This document shows, in pieces, positions 1 to 12,399 of a DNA stretch of 64,000 bases. The notes below the pieces were generated by a model. The model was not told the origin of the DNA, did no database searches, and saw only the letters and a list, made by a program, of their open reading frames with translations. Positions within the stretch are counted from its first letter, which is position 1. Each line of letters begins with the position of its first letter. Origin of the DNA: Halichoerus grypus (taxonomy: Eukaryota; Chordata; Mammalia; Carnivora; Phocidae); contig NC_135718.1 in the NCBI RefSeq assembly GCF_964656455.1, forward strand, positions 19,046,449-19,110,448, given 5' to 3'. A program made the position numbers and the translations under genes.

Positions 1-28
1 TAAATAAATCTTTTAAAAAAGGAAAGAA
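1..28 (+). mobile_element. Can-SINE 3' tail, cut by the window edge
   Basis: The window opens with the taaataaatctttt(a)n tail typical of the Can-SINEs seen throughout. The head lies outside the window. Confidence 0.6.
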
Positions 29-59
29 AACAGACCCAAATAATGGGAGAGGGAAGAAG

Positions 60-265
60 CAATGAGAATTCTGGGGGAAGAATGTTCCAGGCTGAGTGAA
101 GAGCAAGCACAAAGATAAAGCAAGAAAGCAGTTCAAAATACAACAGAAGGCCAATGTGGCTAGAATCATGATTAAGGAATCAGGTGGTAGGAGATAAAGT
201 AGCCCTGGGTCAGATTCACTTAAAGTCTTGTAGGCTAAGGCAAAGAGTTCAGCTTTGACTAAGAA
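60..265 (-). repeat. Ancient L2-type repeat fragment
   Basis: The text resembles the widespread mammalian repeat with phrases such as ttccaggctgag, caatgtggctag and ctttgactaag. Similar diverged pieces occur at 3541, 20190, 26095 and 27585. The family name is from memory and is uncertain. Confidence 0.35.
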
Positions 266-289
266 AGGAGTGGTAACTGTAGTAAGAGT

Positions 290-736
290 GTTTTTTATTA
301 TTGTTTTTATAGCAATTTTAGGTTTACAGAAAAACTGCACAGAAAGTACAGAGTTCCCATAGATCCTCTTCCCAGCACAGTGTCCCCTATTAACATCTTC
401 CATTAAGTGGTACATTGTTACAGTTGATAAATCAACACTGATACATTAATATTAACTGAAAGTTCATATTTTACATTAGCATTCACTCTGTGTTGTCCAG
501 TTCTATGGGCCTTGATAAATATATAATATCGTGTACCCATCATTACAGGTATCATATGGAATAGTTTAACTAGCGGCGCCTGGGTGGCTCAATCAGTTAA
601 GCATCCAACTCTCGGTTTCAGCTGAGGTCATGATCTCATGGCTGTGGGATCAAGCCCCAGATTGGGCTTTGTGCTCAATGCAGAGTCTGCTTCAGATTTT
701 CTCTCCCTCTCCCTCACTCTTTCTCTCAAATAAATA

Positions 737-767
<31 letters not shown>

Positions 768-1370
768 GAGTAACTACCCTAAAAATCCCGTGCTTCACAC
801 CTACACATCCACCCCTCTTTCCCTCTCCCAGAGCCCCTAGCAACCACTGATCTTTTATTTTTGCCTTTGCCAGAATGTTAGATATGGCTGGAATCATGTA
901 AGATGTAGCATTTTTCAGATTGGCTTCTTCCATTCAGCAACATGCATTTAAGGTTCCTCTATGTCTTTTTGTGGCTTGATAGTTCATTTATCACTGAACA
1001 ATACTCCATGGTATGGTTGTACCACAGTTTGTTTATCCATTCATTTACTGAATGACATCTTGGTTGCTTCCAATTTTTAACAATTATGAATAAAACTGCT
1101 AAAAAAGATTTTGTGTTCAGTTTTTTTGTATGGACATAAGTTTTCAATTCATTTGGGTAAATAACTAGGAGCATGACTGATGGATTGTAATGGTAAGACT
1201 ACGTTTAGCTTTGAAAGAATTTGCCAACTGTCTTCCAAGTGTCTATACCATTGCGCATTCTCACCAGTGACAAGTAAGAGTTTGCATCTACATTTGGTGT
1301 TGTCAGTGTTTTGGATTTTAGCCATTCTAATAGGTATGTAGTGGTGGTGGTTGTATTTTGTATAGCTTTA
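290..1370 (-). mobile_element. Old L1 3' end (ORF2 C-terminus and 3' UTR)
   Basis: The plus strand reads as the reverse complement of an L1 3' end. Minus-strand translation at 959-1174 gives decayed ORF2 C-terminal text (KNWKQPRCHSVNEWINKLWYN). The older 3' UTR lies to the left, toward 290. A Can-SINE at 574-767 splits it. It is dead sequence inside SHOC2 intron 2. Confidence 0.8.
574..767 (+). mobile_element. Can-SINE
   Basis: It has a ggcgcctgggtggctca head, a CT-rich body and an aaataaataaaatctt tail with a run of about 24 A. It is inserted in the old L1 3' UTR, with a weak target duplication around agtaacta. Antisense to SHOC2. Confidence 0.9.
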
Positions 1371-1513
1371 CAGGATATAGGGGAGCCTTATGGAAAAGCA
1401 ATAATAATGTAATAATGTTTGCCCTCAAAAAACAAAATCTATCCTGGAAAATTAAGATCCACATAAAAATAGATAAAAGTAGAATGTTGTAAACATAAAG
1501 TAGGAGGTATATA

Positions 1514-1620
1514 GGGGCACCTGGATGGCACATCAATTAAGCGTCTGACTCTTGATCTCAGCTCAGGTCTTGATCTCAGGGTCAGGAGTTTGTGGAGCCT
1601 ACTTAAAAAAAAAAAAAAAA
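1514..1620 (+). mobile_element. Can-SINE, internally shortened
   Basis: The head ggggcacctggatgg is followed by a shortened body ending in about 16 A. Imperfect target duplications, gtaggaggtata and gtaggaggtgta, flank it. Confidence 0.85.
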
Positions 1621-1656
1621 GTAGGAGGTGTACACACATACACAAAGTGATGGGTA

Positions 1657-1773
1657 GGGGACACCTGGCTAGCTCAGTCACTGGAGCATGCAACTCTTGA
1701 TCTCAGGGTTGTGGGTTCAAGCCCCACTTTGGATGTAGAGATTACTTAAAAATAAAAATCTTAAAAAATAAAA
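1657..1773 (+). mobile_element. Can-SINE, older short type (tRNA head, no CT-rich body)
   Basis: This type keeps the B-box region gggttcaagccccac followed by tgtagagattacttaaaaat. It is flanked by the duplication aaagtgatgggta. Confidence 0.85.
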
Positions 1774-1949
1774 AAAGTGATGGGTAAATAGAGAAGCAAG
1801 ATTCTGGCTGGGTGGACTGGGAAAAGCTAGATTTTAAAAGATGGTCAGAAACTACACAGGTATTTAAAAAAAAGAAGAAGAAGAAGAAATATGAGAAGTC
1901 AGGGAGGCAAAAAAATCATGGGCTCCAATTCTTTTGTTAGAGATATATT

Positions 1950-2395
1950 CAACAGAAATGAGTCCCTATATTTACCAAGAGACTTATATTACAGTAACAT
2001 AGTGGCACTATTTGTATTAGCCCCAAATTACAAAGTACCAAACAACAGAATGGATAAATTATGGCATATTCACACTATGAGATATTATGCGGTAATGAGA
2101 ATAAATTATAACTACATACACCAATTATGATGAATAATGATGCCAAGAGGAAGAACTCAAACACAAAAACATACATAGGTTATGGTTCCATTTATATAAA
2201 AACAAGGAAAATTAATATTTGTTAGTAGAAGTCAGTATACTAAGTTTACTCTTGACGGGAATAATGACTGAAAAAGGCTCTCCTGGGTGGTCTTGATGTT
2301 CAATTTTTTAACTTGGATACTGATACTATACAGTTTGCAAACATTCTTCAGTCGTACATTTATGATATATCAGTAAAAAGTTAAAAAAAAAAAAA
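1950..2395 (+). mobile_element. Old L1 3' end
   Basis: It resembles L1 ORF2 C-terminal text in sense direction (cactatttgtattagccccaaa, then aatggataaattatggcatattcac) and ends near an A run at 2382-2395. It is heavily diverged. Confidence 0.65.
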
Positions 2396-3540
2396 AAGTC
2401 TCTGGCCCAAGCTCCTGCTTTTGGACATGCCTTAAACTAAAATATGGCACAAAAACAGAAAAAGCCATTTCTTAAATTTGTGTTAGATGAATAATCTTCA
2501 ACATATTTTAGTAGAATGTTGTGTTTTTTTTTCTCTATGGAAGTTCTTTAAAGTCTAAATTAATTCCATTTTGAAAAATAATTTTTCTTTTGCCTTGTCT
2601 TTAGAGGAGGCAAAGGTTGCACACTATATCCAAGACTTTTTAAGCATGCCATAACTCTATATCCAGACAATGAAGCATGCTGGACATATTCCTTCTCAAA
2701 GGTGATGAAACTGTCTAGACTCTTGTTGGGATTCTTCCTGCTATTTCTCTGAGCAATACAGTCTCCAGGGTTACTCTCATATATTAAACCCATTTTCATT
2801 TTGTAATATAGAAAGTTAGTGTTCCACATGCAAAAAGAAGTGGGACACATGGTATCTGAATAGTCAGACAGTTGATATGTAAAGCCTGATATCTGGAAGT
2901 CAGATAGTTGAGATGTAAAACTAATGTTCACCAAACAACAGAAGAGTGATTTTAGGAGGAGAAAAAAAATTTTCCCCTTTTGGAGATTGCAAGTTATTAA
3001 AATGCATTTAAATACCAAATTCCTGAGATTATTTGGAACTTTTCTAAGTTTCCACTTTTTTCACATCTTAATTTAAAAAGATCTTTGACTTTTAGTAATT
3101 GTTAAAAATATTTTATACGTGGTTTTGTTCAGAGTAGCTTAACAAATATTTTATTAAATAAGTGACAAACTAAATGTGTGGGGTTTAACCAGTAACAAAG
3201 GAACATTATTATACAAACATTTGACTATACTATGTCCCTAAAACGTAACAGAAGATAAACTATTACTCTAAGAGCATTAAATTCAATCAGTCTGAAACAA
3301 ATTCCTACGTTCATGTTCTCTTTACCAGGCACAATGCTAAGCATGAAAGATACAAAGAAACTACAAGACACTAAGTACCTGTTCTCATGAAATTTAAAAT
3401 TAGTAGGAGACAACATGTGATTTGATGGAAACCAGAGAGGGCTCTGCTTATGAAATTTCACCATTAAAAAGCCATTCTTTTAGATCTTCAAGGTCTTTCA
3501 TTGTCAAAGTTCTTTATCTTTAGGGTGACCGTCTCATTCA
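2396..3540. other. Intron 2 segment, nothing recognised
   Basis: AT-rich intronic DNA. A 152-codon minus-strand frame at 2560-3018 is present but resembles no known protein. An imperfect 30-bp direct repeat sits at about 2858-2925. Confidence 0.5.
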
Positions 3541-3990
3541 CTTAATCACTCAATAAAAATTTCTTGTGTACCTACTGGAAATTAAGCAGTGAACAAACCA
3601 GTCTATTCTCAAGGAGCTTACATTCTAGTATGCACTGAAGGAAGCATCAGAAAATAAGGAAATAAAGTGATAACTGCTGTAAACAAAAGTAAAGCAAGGA
3701 AAGATAGTTGGAAGTAAGAGCGTATGGAGCAGCAAGGAGGAACCATGTGCATATGTGAACTGAAACACAGGACATGGCAGGGGGAGAAAGGAAAAGAAGA
3801 AAAGAGATCTGGTAATAAAGTACAATCTAAAGTTTCTGAACAAGCATGATAATCAGAATGTTGTTCTAAAAAGTCTATTTTCTCATAGATTTGAAAGAAT
3901 GGATTGGAGAAGGCAGAATTAGGAAGCAGTCTAATAGGAAGCTATTGCAGTTAGCTCGCATAAAATAATATGAGGGCCTACAGTGAATAA
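3541..3990 (-). repeat. Ancient L2-type repeat, antisense
   Basis: It begins with gtgtacctactgg and ggagcttacattctagt, typical of the reverse complement of an L2 3' end, and continues through aggaagctattgcag. Diverged. Confidence 0.5.
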
Positions 3991-4711
3991 TCAAAAGCAG
4001 TTGAATGAACAGGCCCACTACACGAGCAACTAAGAGACATGGAAATAGCAATAGGAATGTGGTAAGTTATACATGATGAAGGGGTTTTGTTTTTTTCACA
4101 GGTGGTTGTGGACCAGTATTCTGTAAAATACAAAATCGCATTCTTGGATGTTCCAGCAATGTCAAATTGTTGTACAAGATTCTAAATGCTTACTTTCAAT
4201 TTGTGTTAACTTGTGACAAACTCGTGACAAAAAAAAACTGGTCAGCCAGCAACCTGTCTGGTAATTAGGCCACACTTTGACATGATCTAGAACAGGGGAA
4301 AAAAAAAATCCTGATTCCAAGATCTTGAACCTGAGTTGACAGAGAAGATAATGATGTAATTAAAAGAGAGAAACAGAATCCAAAAGGAAGAAAAGTGTTT
4401 GGTGAGGAGTTATATTTTGATCAGGCTGAATATGAGATATCAGTGAGATATATAGGTAACAATTTTTGGTTAATTAGGGAAAAAATAATATACAGTTCTG
4501 AAGAAAATGTTGTCATGACAGAACATTTCTGTCCCAAAGAGGGAGTTGGGGTTAATATCCAAAGAGTCAAATACTGGTCTTCTGGCTAATGGTAATTGTG
4601 GAGTCCTGGATAAATTCTTTTAAAAACACTATACAAAAGCATGCAGAGAGACTCAAAGCAGAAACTAGAACAAATTCAACTCTTGCAAAAAGGGGACTGT
4701 GGTAGGCAGAC
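3991..4711. other. Intron 2 segment, nothing recognised
   Basis: No gene, young repeat or structural signal is seen here. Confidence 0.4.
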
Positions 4712-5384
4712 TTTTAAGATGGCCCCAATGACCCTGTCCCATGTATAATTGTATACACTGCATAATTAACCCTCCCTTGAGTGTGCACTGAACTCAGTGA
4801 CATGTTTCCAATGAAGAGAATATAATAACAGTGATGAGATGTCACATCTGTGACTAGGTTACAAAAGACTGTGCTCTTATCTTGCTACCACTCTTTCTAT
4901 TGCCTTCTCAGCTTGCACCTTTGATAAAGCAAGCTGCCATGCTGGAGAGATCCATGTGGCAAAGAACTGAGGACAGTTTCCAGCCAACAGCCAGCAAGAA
5001 GCTGAAGCCCTTAGTCCAACAACCTGCAAGCAACTGAATCCTGAAAACAATCATATGGGCTCAGATGTGGAGCCTTTTCCAGACACGCCCTCAGATGACA
5101 CCCCAGCCCTGGCTACCACCTTGAGTGAGAGATCTTGGGAGGAAACCCTGAATCAGAAGATCCAGTTAAGCTATGCCTGATTCTTTTTTTTTTAATTTTA
5201 TTATGTTAATCACCATACATTACATCATTAGTTTTTGATGTAGTGTTCCATGATTCATTGTTTGCATATAACACCCAGTGCTCCATTCAATACGCGCCTG
5301 CTTTAATACCCATCACCAGGCTAACCCATCCCCCCACCCCCCAGCTATGCCTGATTCTGAACAAAGAAACTGTAAGACAGTAGT
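4712..5384 (+). mobile_element. MaLR/MLT-like LTR-type repeat, interrupted
   Basis: It starts tgtggtaggcaga and carries gccctggctaccaccttga and gaaactgtaagacagtagtaaatg, a layout like mammalian MaLR solo LTRs. A young L1 tail (5185-5342) interrupts it. The exact family is not certain. Confidence 0.5.
5185..5342 (-). mobile_element. Young 5'-truncated L1 3' end with 16-bp target duplication
   Basis: The target agctatgcctgattct occurs at 5169-5184 and again at 5343-5358. The insert opens with a T run and contains ttaatcaccatacattacatc, the same L1 3' end as at 54499-55025. Only about 150 bp of L1 was copied. Confidence 0.92.
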
Positions 5385-8097
5385 AAATGAGTGTTCTTTT
5401 CAGAGCTATGTTTCAGAGTAATTTCTTATGAACAGCAGATAAGTTATATAAAAAAATTACACTCAGTAAGATCCACATTTGTTAAGGCTTTTTACCATGA
5501 AGTTACTCACAAATCTGGCAGCAGAAAATAAATCTCAAGTAGAAAGCCACAGTCCTACTGGGCTGAGAAGCCAGAGGACAAGGTCTAGGGTCTATGACAG
5601 TGGCTGGAATTCAAAGTTGGATATCCTGGAAAGAAGGAAACCACAAAGAGTGGAGTCCCAAAATCTGCATATACATACCCCTCAAATTTTTGACTGACTC
5701 CAAAAGTACAACTATGGAAGAGAAGACTGCAAGGAGCCCAGGGGAAAAACAACAGCTAGAAGGCAAAAGAACCAAACAGAGATTTTGACAGCTGCCATCT
5801 GTAGTGGATAAGTTTTTGGAATTTCAGTCCTGCCAAGTTAGAAAGGTCAGAAAACAAAATCCCAAAAGGGCCATACTATAAAAATAAAGACCATATATCA
5901 AGACTAAATCTCAGAAAAATATATCTCAAATTAAAATTTCATTTGCATGGATTAACAATAGATTTAGACACTGAAAAAGAAATTATATATAGCAATAAAA
6001 AATAGCAATAGAAACAATCTAAAACACACACAAAAAATGAATAGACTATCAATGACCTGAAAGGTAACAAAAAGAGATCTACTATACATGTAGTTAGAAA
6101 TCCACAGAATAAAAAAGCAAAGAAGGCGCCAAAAATCAAGAAAATTTCAAGAAATAATGGCCTAAATCTTTCCAACTTTGATGAAAACCACAAACCCACA
6201 GATCCAAGAAGCTCATAAACTCCAAGCAGAAGCAACATGAAAAACACCAAATAGAGGCACATTGTAAACAAATTGCTGGAAACCAGGGAGAAAGAAAAAC
6301 ATTTTTTAAATATACAGAGAAAAAGACCAAAACACAGAAACAAAGAAAAGAATATCAGCAAAACTGCTGCTCAAAACTAGGCAAGCCAGAAAAAATAAAA
6401 CCCAGAGAGATAGGAGAGAGAAGTATAAAATACAGAAAAAAGGGGGAAAAAAGAAAAGGAAAGCTGTCAAACTAGAATTCTATACCAAGAAAAATAGCTT
6501 TCAAAAATAAAAGCAAGTGGCTTTGAAACAAACAAAAGCCTGCAGAATTCATTAGGAGCATACCTGCACTACAATATATATTAAAGGAAGTTCTTTGGAA
6601 AAAAAGAAAACCGGTAGAAATTCAGATCTACACAAAGAATTAAAGTACTAGAAATGGTAAATTCATGGAGGTAACTATGAAAGAGGTTTTTTTGTTTTTC
6701 TTGCATTTTTTAATCTCTTTAAAAGATAACCAAGAAGGATGATGGCATGACAAAAGGCACAGGAACCAACCTAAAAGAGTCCACAATAACTAAAGGTGGA
6801 ACAAGCTGGGCAATAAAATAATAAAAATCATACTGGACTGGAACCCACAGAATACAATGAGTCCAGACTGATATAATTTAAGTAATGGAATAAATAAATA
6901 TATGAGAGAGAGAAAGGACAGCTTTTCATTATAGAAGAATATCAATTAATGTAAAAGAAATGAGGGAAATTTTTAAAAATCACCATTAGAATACAGTAAT
7001 AATTGATTCAGGGAAGATCAAGATCCACCAATGAATGTCAAAATCAGGGAGCAAAAGATAAAGGAAAAACAAGATATTGGCATAGACTAAAAACCAGCAC
7101 TCCTTAGCTTAATTATTAAGAAGAAAAAATTACTAACTTTAAAGTAGAGCAGCACAGTAAAAATCACCATAACCAAGGTCAAAATCACCAGCAATGAGAT
7201 ATATCAACATCATATATCTCTTGATATGATTCACTGGGAAAAGCACCATAATCACCTCAGTGGCATTCTTGCCAAACACATAATGTCAAACTAGTCATGA
7301 GAAAATAAACATAAACAAAAAATGAGTGATTACATAATACCTGAGCAGTACTCCTCAAAAGTATCAATGTCATGAAAGAAAGGGAAAGACTTTCAAAAAT
7401 CTTTCCACAGGTTGGAGACTACAGACATATGACTATTAAATGTAATGTAGGATTCTGGAACAGAAAAAGGACATTAGTGGAAAAATTGGTGAAATCTAAA
7501 TAAAATTTGTAGCTTATAGTATTGTACCAATGTAAATTTCTTGGTTTTGATCACTGTGTAATGGTTATGTAGAATGTTAATAACAGAGGAAGCTGAGTAA
7601 GGAGTACATAAGAACCCTGTGTACTGGTTTTACAACTTTTCTGTAAATCTAAAATTTGTTCAAAGTGAAAAGCTTAAAAAGGATAAAATTTAAAACAAGA
7701 ATAATAGCAATGCATTATTATGGGATTTATAATATATGAATAAAAAGGCATGACAATAATTGCACAAAGGATGGAAGAAGTAAAAGTGTTCTATGTGATG
7801 TTCTTAGGATATATGAGAATTGGTATAATATAATTTGAATGTAGACTGTTATGATATGTACTGTAAATACTAGAGCAGATACCAAAGTAACAAAGACATA
7901 TATAACTAATATGCCAACAACTGAGAAAAATGAAATTTATAAAAATAGTCAATCTAAAAGAAGGCATGAAATGAGGGGGAAGAAAGAATAACATATGGCA
8001 CAAATAGAAAATAGTTGATTTAATGCAATCATGTTGGAAACTATATTAAATGTAAATGGTCTAAACCCTTCAAGTAAGACAAAAACTTCCAGGATTA

Positions 8098-8398
8098 ATA
8101 TGATCTCACTCATATGTGGAATTTAAGAAAGAAAAGAGATAAACATATGGGAAGGGGGAAAAGAAAAAAAGGAGAGAGGGAAACAAGCCATAAGAACCTC
8201 TTAACAAGAGAGAACAAACTGAGGGTTGACGGAGGGAGGTGGGTGCAGGATGGACTAGATGGGGAATAGGAATTAGGAAGGGCATATGTTATGATGAACA
8301 CTGGGTGTTGTAAGTAAGTGATGAATCACTGAATTGTACTCCAGAAACCAATATTGCACTATATGTTAACTACCTAAAATTTAAATTAAAAAAATTTT
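8098..8398 (+). mobile_element. L1 3' end, 5'-truncated
   Basis: It contains the end of carnivore L1 (gatctcactcatatgtgg, aacaaactgagggttg, gatgaacactgggtgttg). It is flanked by 17-bp duplications with two mismatches, aaaaacttccaggatta at 8081 and aaaaactgccagaatta at 8399. Confidence 0.85.
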
Positions 8399-8450
8399 AA
8401 AAACTGCCAGAATTACAAGATCTATATGCTGTCTGTAAGAAACCATTTTA

Positions 8451-8654
8451 TTTTTTATTTTTTTTTAAAGATTTTATTTATTTATTTGAGAGAGAGAGAA
8501 TGAGACAGAGAGAGCACATGAGAGGGGGGAGGGTCAGAGGGAGAAGCAGACTCCCCGCCGAGCAGGGAGCCCGATGCGGGACTCGATCCAGGGACTCCAG
8601 GATCATGACCTGAGCCGAAGGCAGTCGCTTAACCAACTGAGCCACCCAGGCGCC
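8451..8654 (-). mobile_element. Can-SINE, young
   Basis: T run, aagattttatttatttattt, purine-rich body and ccacccaggcgcc end. The 18-bp duplication ctgtaagaaaccatttta lies at 8433 and 8655 without mismatch. Same orientation as SHOC2. Confidence 0.95.
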
Positions 8655-10194
8655 CTGTAAGAAACCATTTTAAATGTAAAGACACAAAAAGGTAAAAGAA
8701 TGGCAAAAGATATATAAGTACCAATTAACAAGCAACCTGGAGTGGCTGTATTAATATCAGATAAAATAGGATTCATAAAAAAAAAAAAATTACCAGGAAT
8801 GTTACCAGAAATACAGACAGATATTTCTTAATGACACAAGTAACCTCATTGGGAAAAAAAAAAAAAAAATCCTAGGTATATCTACAAGTAATAACAGTTT
8901 CAAAATATAAGCAGCAAAAATTAATAGCACTAGTGGGAGAAAAATCTATTAGTATGGTTGGCTACTTCAACACTTATTTTTTCACTAATTGAAAAAACAG
9001 TGGACAGAAAATTGATAGTGGTATAGAATGAAGGAATAATATCAACTAATGTGACCTTGCTCCAAAAAACCCAACACAATGCATATTCTTTTCAACTGCA
9101 TATAGAACATTTGGTAAGACAGGCCATATTTTATAAATCAGTAACAAAAATATTGGAAAACATCTCTTGAATGCTTGAAAATTGAACAATTCACTTCTAA
9201 ATAATCCATGGGTTACAGGAGAATAAGAGATATTTAGAAAATATTTTAAACTAGACAATAATGAAAATACAACATCAAAATCTGCATGCTGCTGCTAATA
9301 TAGTACTTGGGAGATTTATAATGAAATGCTTATATAATGAAAAGAAAGGTCTGAAATTAATCTAATAAAGTACACAAAGAAGAACATATTAAATCTAAAG
9401 AAAAAGCTAAATAAGGAGCAGAAAACAAACAAAAAAGATAAAAAAAAAAACCCCAAAGATAACAGAACAAAAAAATAAAACCAAAAGCAGGGTTTTTTTT
9501 AAAAGACCAATAAAATTTATATATCTCTAGCCAGACTGATCAAAGAAAGACCAAATTACCAATATGAGGCATGAAAGAGAGACATGATTACAAATTATAC
9601 TGATGACATTAAAAGAATAATATAGAACTATTATGAACTTTATGCCAAAAATTCAACAAATTATACAAAATAGACAAATGCTTTGACAGATTCAAACTAC
9701 CAAAATTCAAATGAAAAGTAGAAAACTCAGGTAACTTTGTATCTATTAACTAAATTAAATTAGATCAGTAATTAAAAACCTTCCTACAAAGAAAACATCT
9801 GTCTCTGATTGTATAACTGATAAATTCTTCTAAACATTTGAGGAAATAATACTAATTCTACACAAACTCTCTATAACATAAAAGAGGAACACTTCCCAAC
9901 TCATTCTGATATGAAGCCAGCATTACTCTTACAGCAAACCATTATTTAAAAAAAAAAAAGAGAGAGAGAAAGAATTACAGATCAATAGCCATGATGAATA
10001 TAGATACAAATTCCTTAACAAAATTTTAGTACGGATTAAATTAAATCTAGCAAAATACAAAAAGACCCTATTAAAATGTATATAGTAGGCACTCAAATAT
10101 TGGTAAACAATTAGGTTTCATAAGTTGTGACCTACCCTGTGAAGTCATATGACCTTCCCTTTTGAGTCATACCAAAGATGCTTATATTTTATTT

Positions 10195-10369
10195 TATATG
10201 TTATTTATTTTTTTTTAGAGGGAGGGAAGGACAGATGGAGAGAAAGACTCTTAAGCAGGCTCCACACCCAGCATGGAGCCCAACTTGGGGCATCTCATGA
10301 CCTTGAGATCATGATCTGAGCTGAAACCAAGAGTCCGTCGCCTAACCAACTGCACCACCCAGGTGCCCC
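10195..10369 (-). mobile_element. Can-SINE, older
   Basis: It ends caccacccaggtgcccc. It stands head to head with the SINE at 10407, separated by 37 bp. Confidence 0.9.
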
Positions 10370-10406
10370 TAGGAACAATAATTGTTTTTAAAATATAAGC
10401 ATCTTT

Positions 10407-10597
10407 GGGCTGCCTGGGTGGTGCAGCTGGTTAAGCAACCAACTCTTGGTTTCGGCTCAGGTCATGATCTCAGGGTCATGAGACAGCCCCAAGTGGGGCT
10501 CCATGTTGGGTTGGGCATGGAACCTGCCTTAAGATTCTGTCTTCCCCCCTCTTCCTCTGCCCCTCCCCCCCCTCAAATAAATCTTTAAAAAAATTTC
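10407..10597 (+). mobile_element. Can-SINE
   Basis: Head gggctgcctgggtggtgcag, CT-rich body and tail aaataaatctttaaaaaaa. Antisense to SHOC2. Confidence 0.9.
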
Positions 10598-10599
10598 AA

Positions 10600-12180
10600 C
10601 TCTTGTTCCTGAACTTACAGGAATATTTTCAAATATTCAGAGATTAGCTGTATAAAAAAATCACATCAAATCTTACTAATTTGTAAAACCACATAATTAA
10701 CAAAAGCTGGAAATACCACAAGCTTGAACAGATTTAGGAACTTACATCAGAATTTCTACATTACATTACTTAAATCTGTCTTATAGGCTTAATTTTCCCT
10801 TTCATTGCAAAGAAGATTTCAGTAGCTCTTCTAATCAAGGGCATCTCCAACTAGGCAACATGGACAAGAGTGTCTATATTCCTTTGAATGGGTAGCCTGC
10901 TGTCATTAGAACACAATTCCCTATACCTCAGCAGGGTGAAAAGTCAATTGTATCCTCTCTCTGATCCTATCAAACCCTTCTAAGATGGCTTAAGTATTAT
11001 TTTCTGTTCTCTTATTGCCTCCTTTAGCAATAACAACTTGTATACGTTTTTGTTGTTCAGTGAAACACCTGATAATCTAATGACAATAAACTGACAGTTC
11101 ATTTCCAAGTCTCTAGAATCTCTTGAGGAGTCCCAATCAAAAGGAGTTATTTATTAACAACCATGAATTCCCTTTCCTGATTTCTTTTTCCTGCCAAACT
11201 AAGTTCCTCATTAGCACTTGTACAAAACACTCAAGTGAGATCCATTAAATAATGTTACCCGGACCATGAAAGCAATTTTATCACTCCTGGCAGTCCTGGG
11301 AGAATTTCAAGAATTTTAGGGACTAAGGGTTAAAATTTGAGTAATACTGAAAAATGGGTAATAGTATTGGGCTTCATTAAATTCCCTTCAAGCCCCATTT
11401 ATTGAAAACCTACCATTTATTATCTACAAAAATTCACAGAAAATTAAATAGGGAATTAAAATCTCTAAGGTTCTTCAACTTTTAAAAAATTGCTGGTTCT
11501 GTCCTTAGTATTTCTGTATAGATATTGATGATATATTTTTATGTTGATTATATCACTTAACTTACAGAATATAACACAGCAGTACTTCAGTATAGTAGGA
11601 ATTCTGTTTTCAGTAACTGTTACTGTGTCAAATGGGTAAAAAATTTTTGCTGATTCTAATTTCTTATAGATATGAGTGCTGTAAGAGTTGTTTCTTTAAA
11701 ATGGGTAAAAATGATATGGGTTCCCAAAAAAGCATATATTTTAACGTATCAGGTCATTCTCATAAGCAAAAAGGGTTATTTTGACAAATTCACATGAAAT
11801 TGTATATTATATATAAATGATGTAGCATTTTATTGATTATACAATGTAGGAAGAATAAACTTAGCTGTTTTTATAAAGAATAAAAAAGGGTTCGTGTATA
11901 AATAAATAATAAACTAGCCCATAATTCAATGAAGGAAAACTGTAGGAATATTGGAAAGAGATAAAGATGGAGTTTTTTCAAAGAGCAACCATTTCCTTCC
12001 TTAGAAGAATAACACTTTTAAAACTTCATTGTCCAGAATTCCCTAAACTAATTATTCAAACTGACTACCTGATGGCCCTAACTCTAATCCACCCAGGCAA
12101 AAAAAAAATTTTACAAAGGCATATCTTTAACATAAAACCCAACAGAACCAGTATTTGTGTACAATGAAGAGTCCCTTTCA
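10600..12180. other. Intron 2 segment, nothing recognised
   Basis: AT-rich single-copy-looking intron DNA with no reading frame or repeat I can name. Confidence 0.5.
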
Positions 12181-12375
12181 AGATTCCTGGGTGGCTCAGT
12201 CGTTAAGCGTCTGCCTTCAGCTCAGGTCATGATCCCAGGGTTCTGGGATCGAGTCCCGCATCGGGCTCCCTGCTCAGCGGGGAGCCTGCTTCTCCCTCTC
12301 CCACTTCCCCTGCTTGTGTTCCCTCTCTTGCTGTGTCTCTCTCTGTCAAATAAATAAATAAAATCTTAAAAAAAG
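12181..12375 (+). mobile_element. Can-SINE, young
   Basis: Head attcctgggtggctcagtcg, body with gctccctgctcagcgggg and tail tcaaataaataaataaaatctt. A second A run follows at 12385-12397. Confidence 0.93.
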
Positions 12376-12399
12376 AACCAAATAAAAAAAAAAAAAATG

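Larger units (their letters stand above)
5560..10085 (+). mobile_element. Ancient L1 (ORF1 region to ORF2 RT), decayed and interrupted
   Basis: Sense L1M-like text runs from the ORF1 end (6140-6600) to ORF2 endonuclease and reverse-transcriptase stretches (8660-10085, for example ctctagccagactgatcaa and cacttcccaactcattctg). Frames are broken throughout. A block at 6820-7690 looks like a separate L1 3' end (attgtaccaatgtaaatttcttggttttg) nested in it. A younger L1 tail (8098) and a SINE (8451) follow. Not coding. Confidence 0.7.

Noticed and set aside
1657..1773. tRNA gene from the B-box-like gttcaagcc motif
   Set aside because: It is the tRNA-derived head of a Can-SINE with A tail and target duplications, lacking a tRNA fold. 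The same holds for 42355, 50904 and 58993.
5939..6361. 140-codon minus-strand frame rich in Leu/Phe, resembling a membrane protein
   Set aside because: Antisense of A-rich L1 ORF1 text. A-rich sense gives Phe/Leu-rich antisense translation.
12157..12357. Recurring peptide RLPSAQVMIPGSWDRAPH in many frames (also 26636, 32347, 32829)
   Set aside because: Translation of Can-SINEs. Not a protein family.
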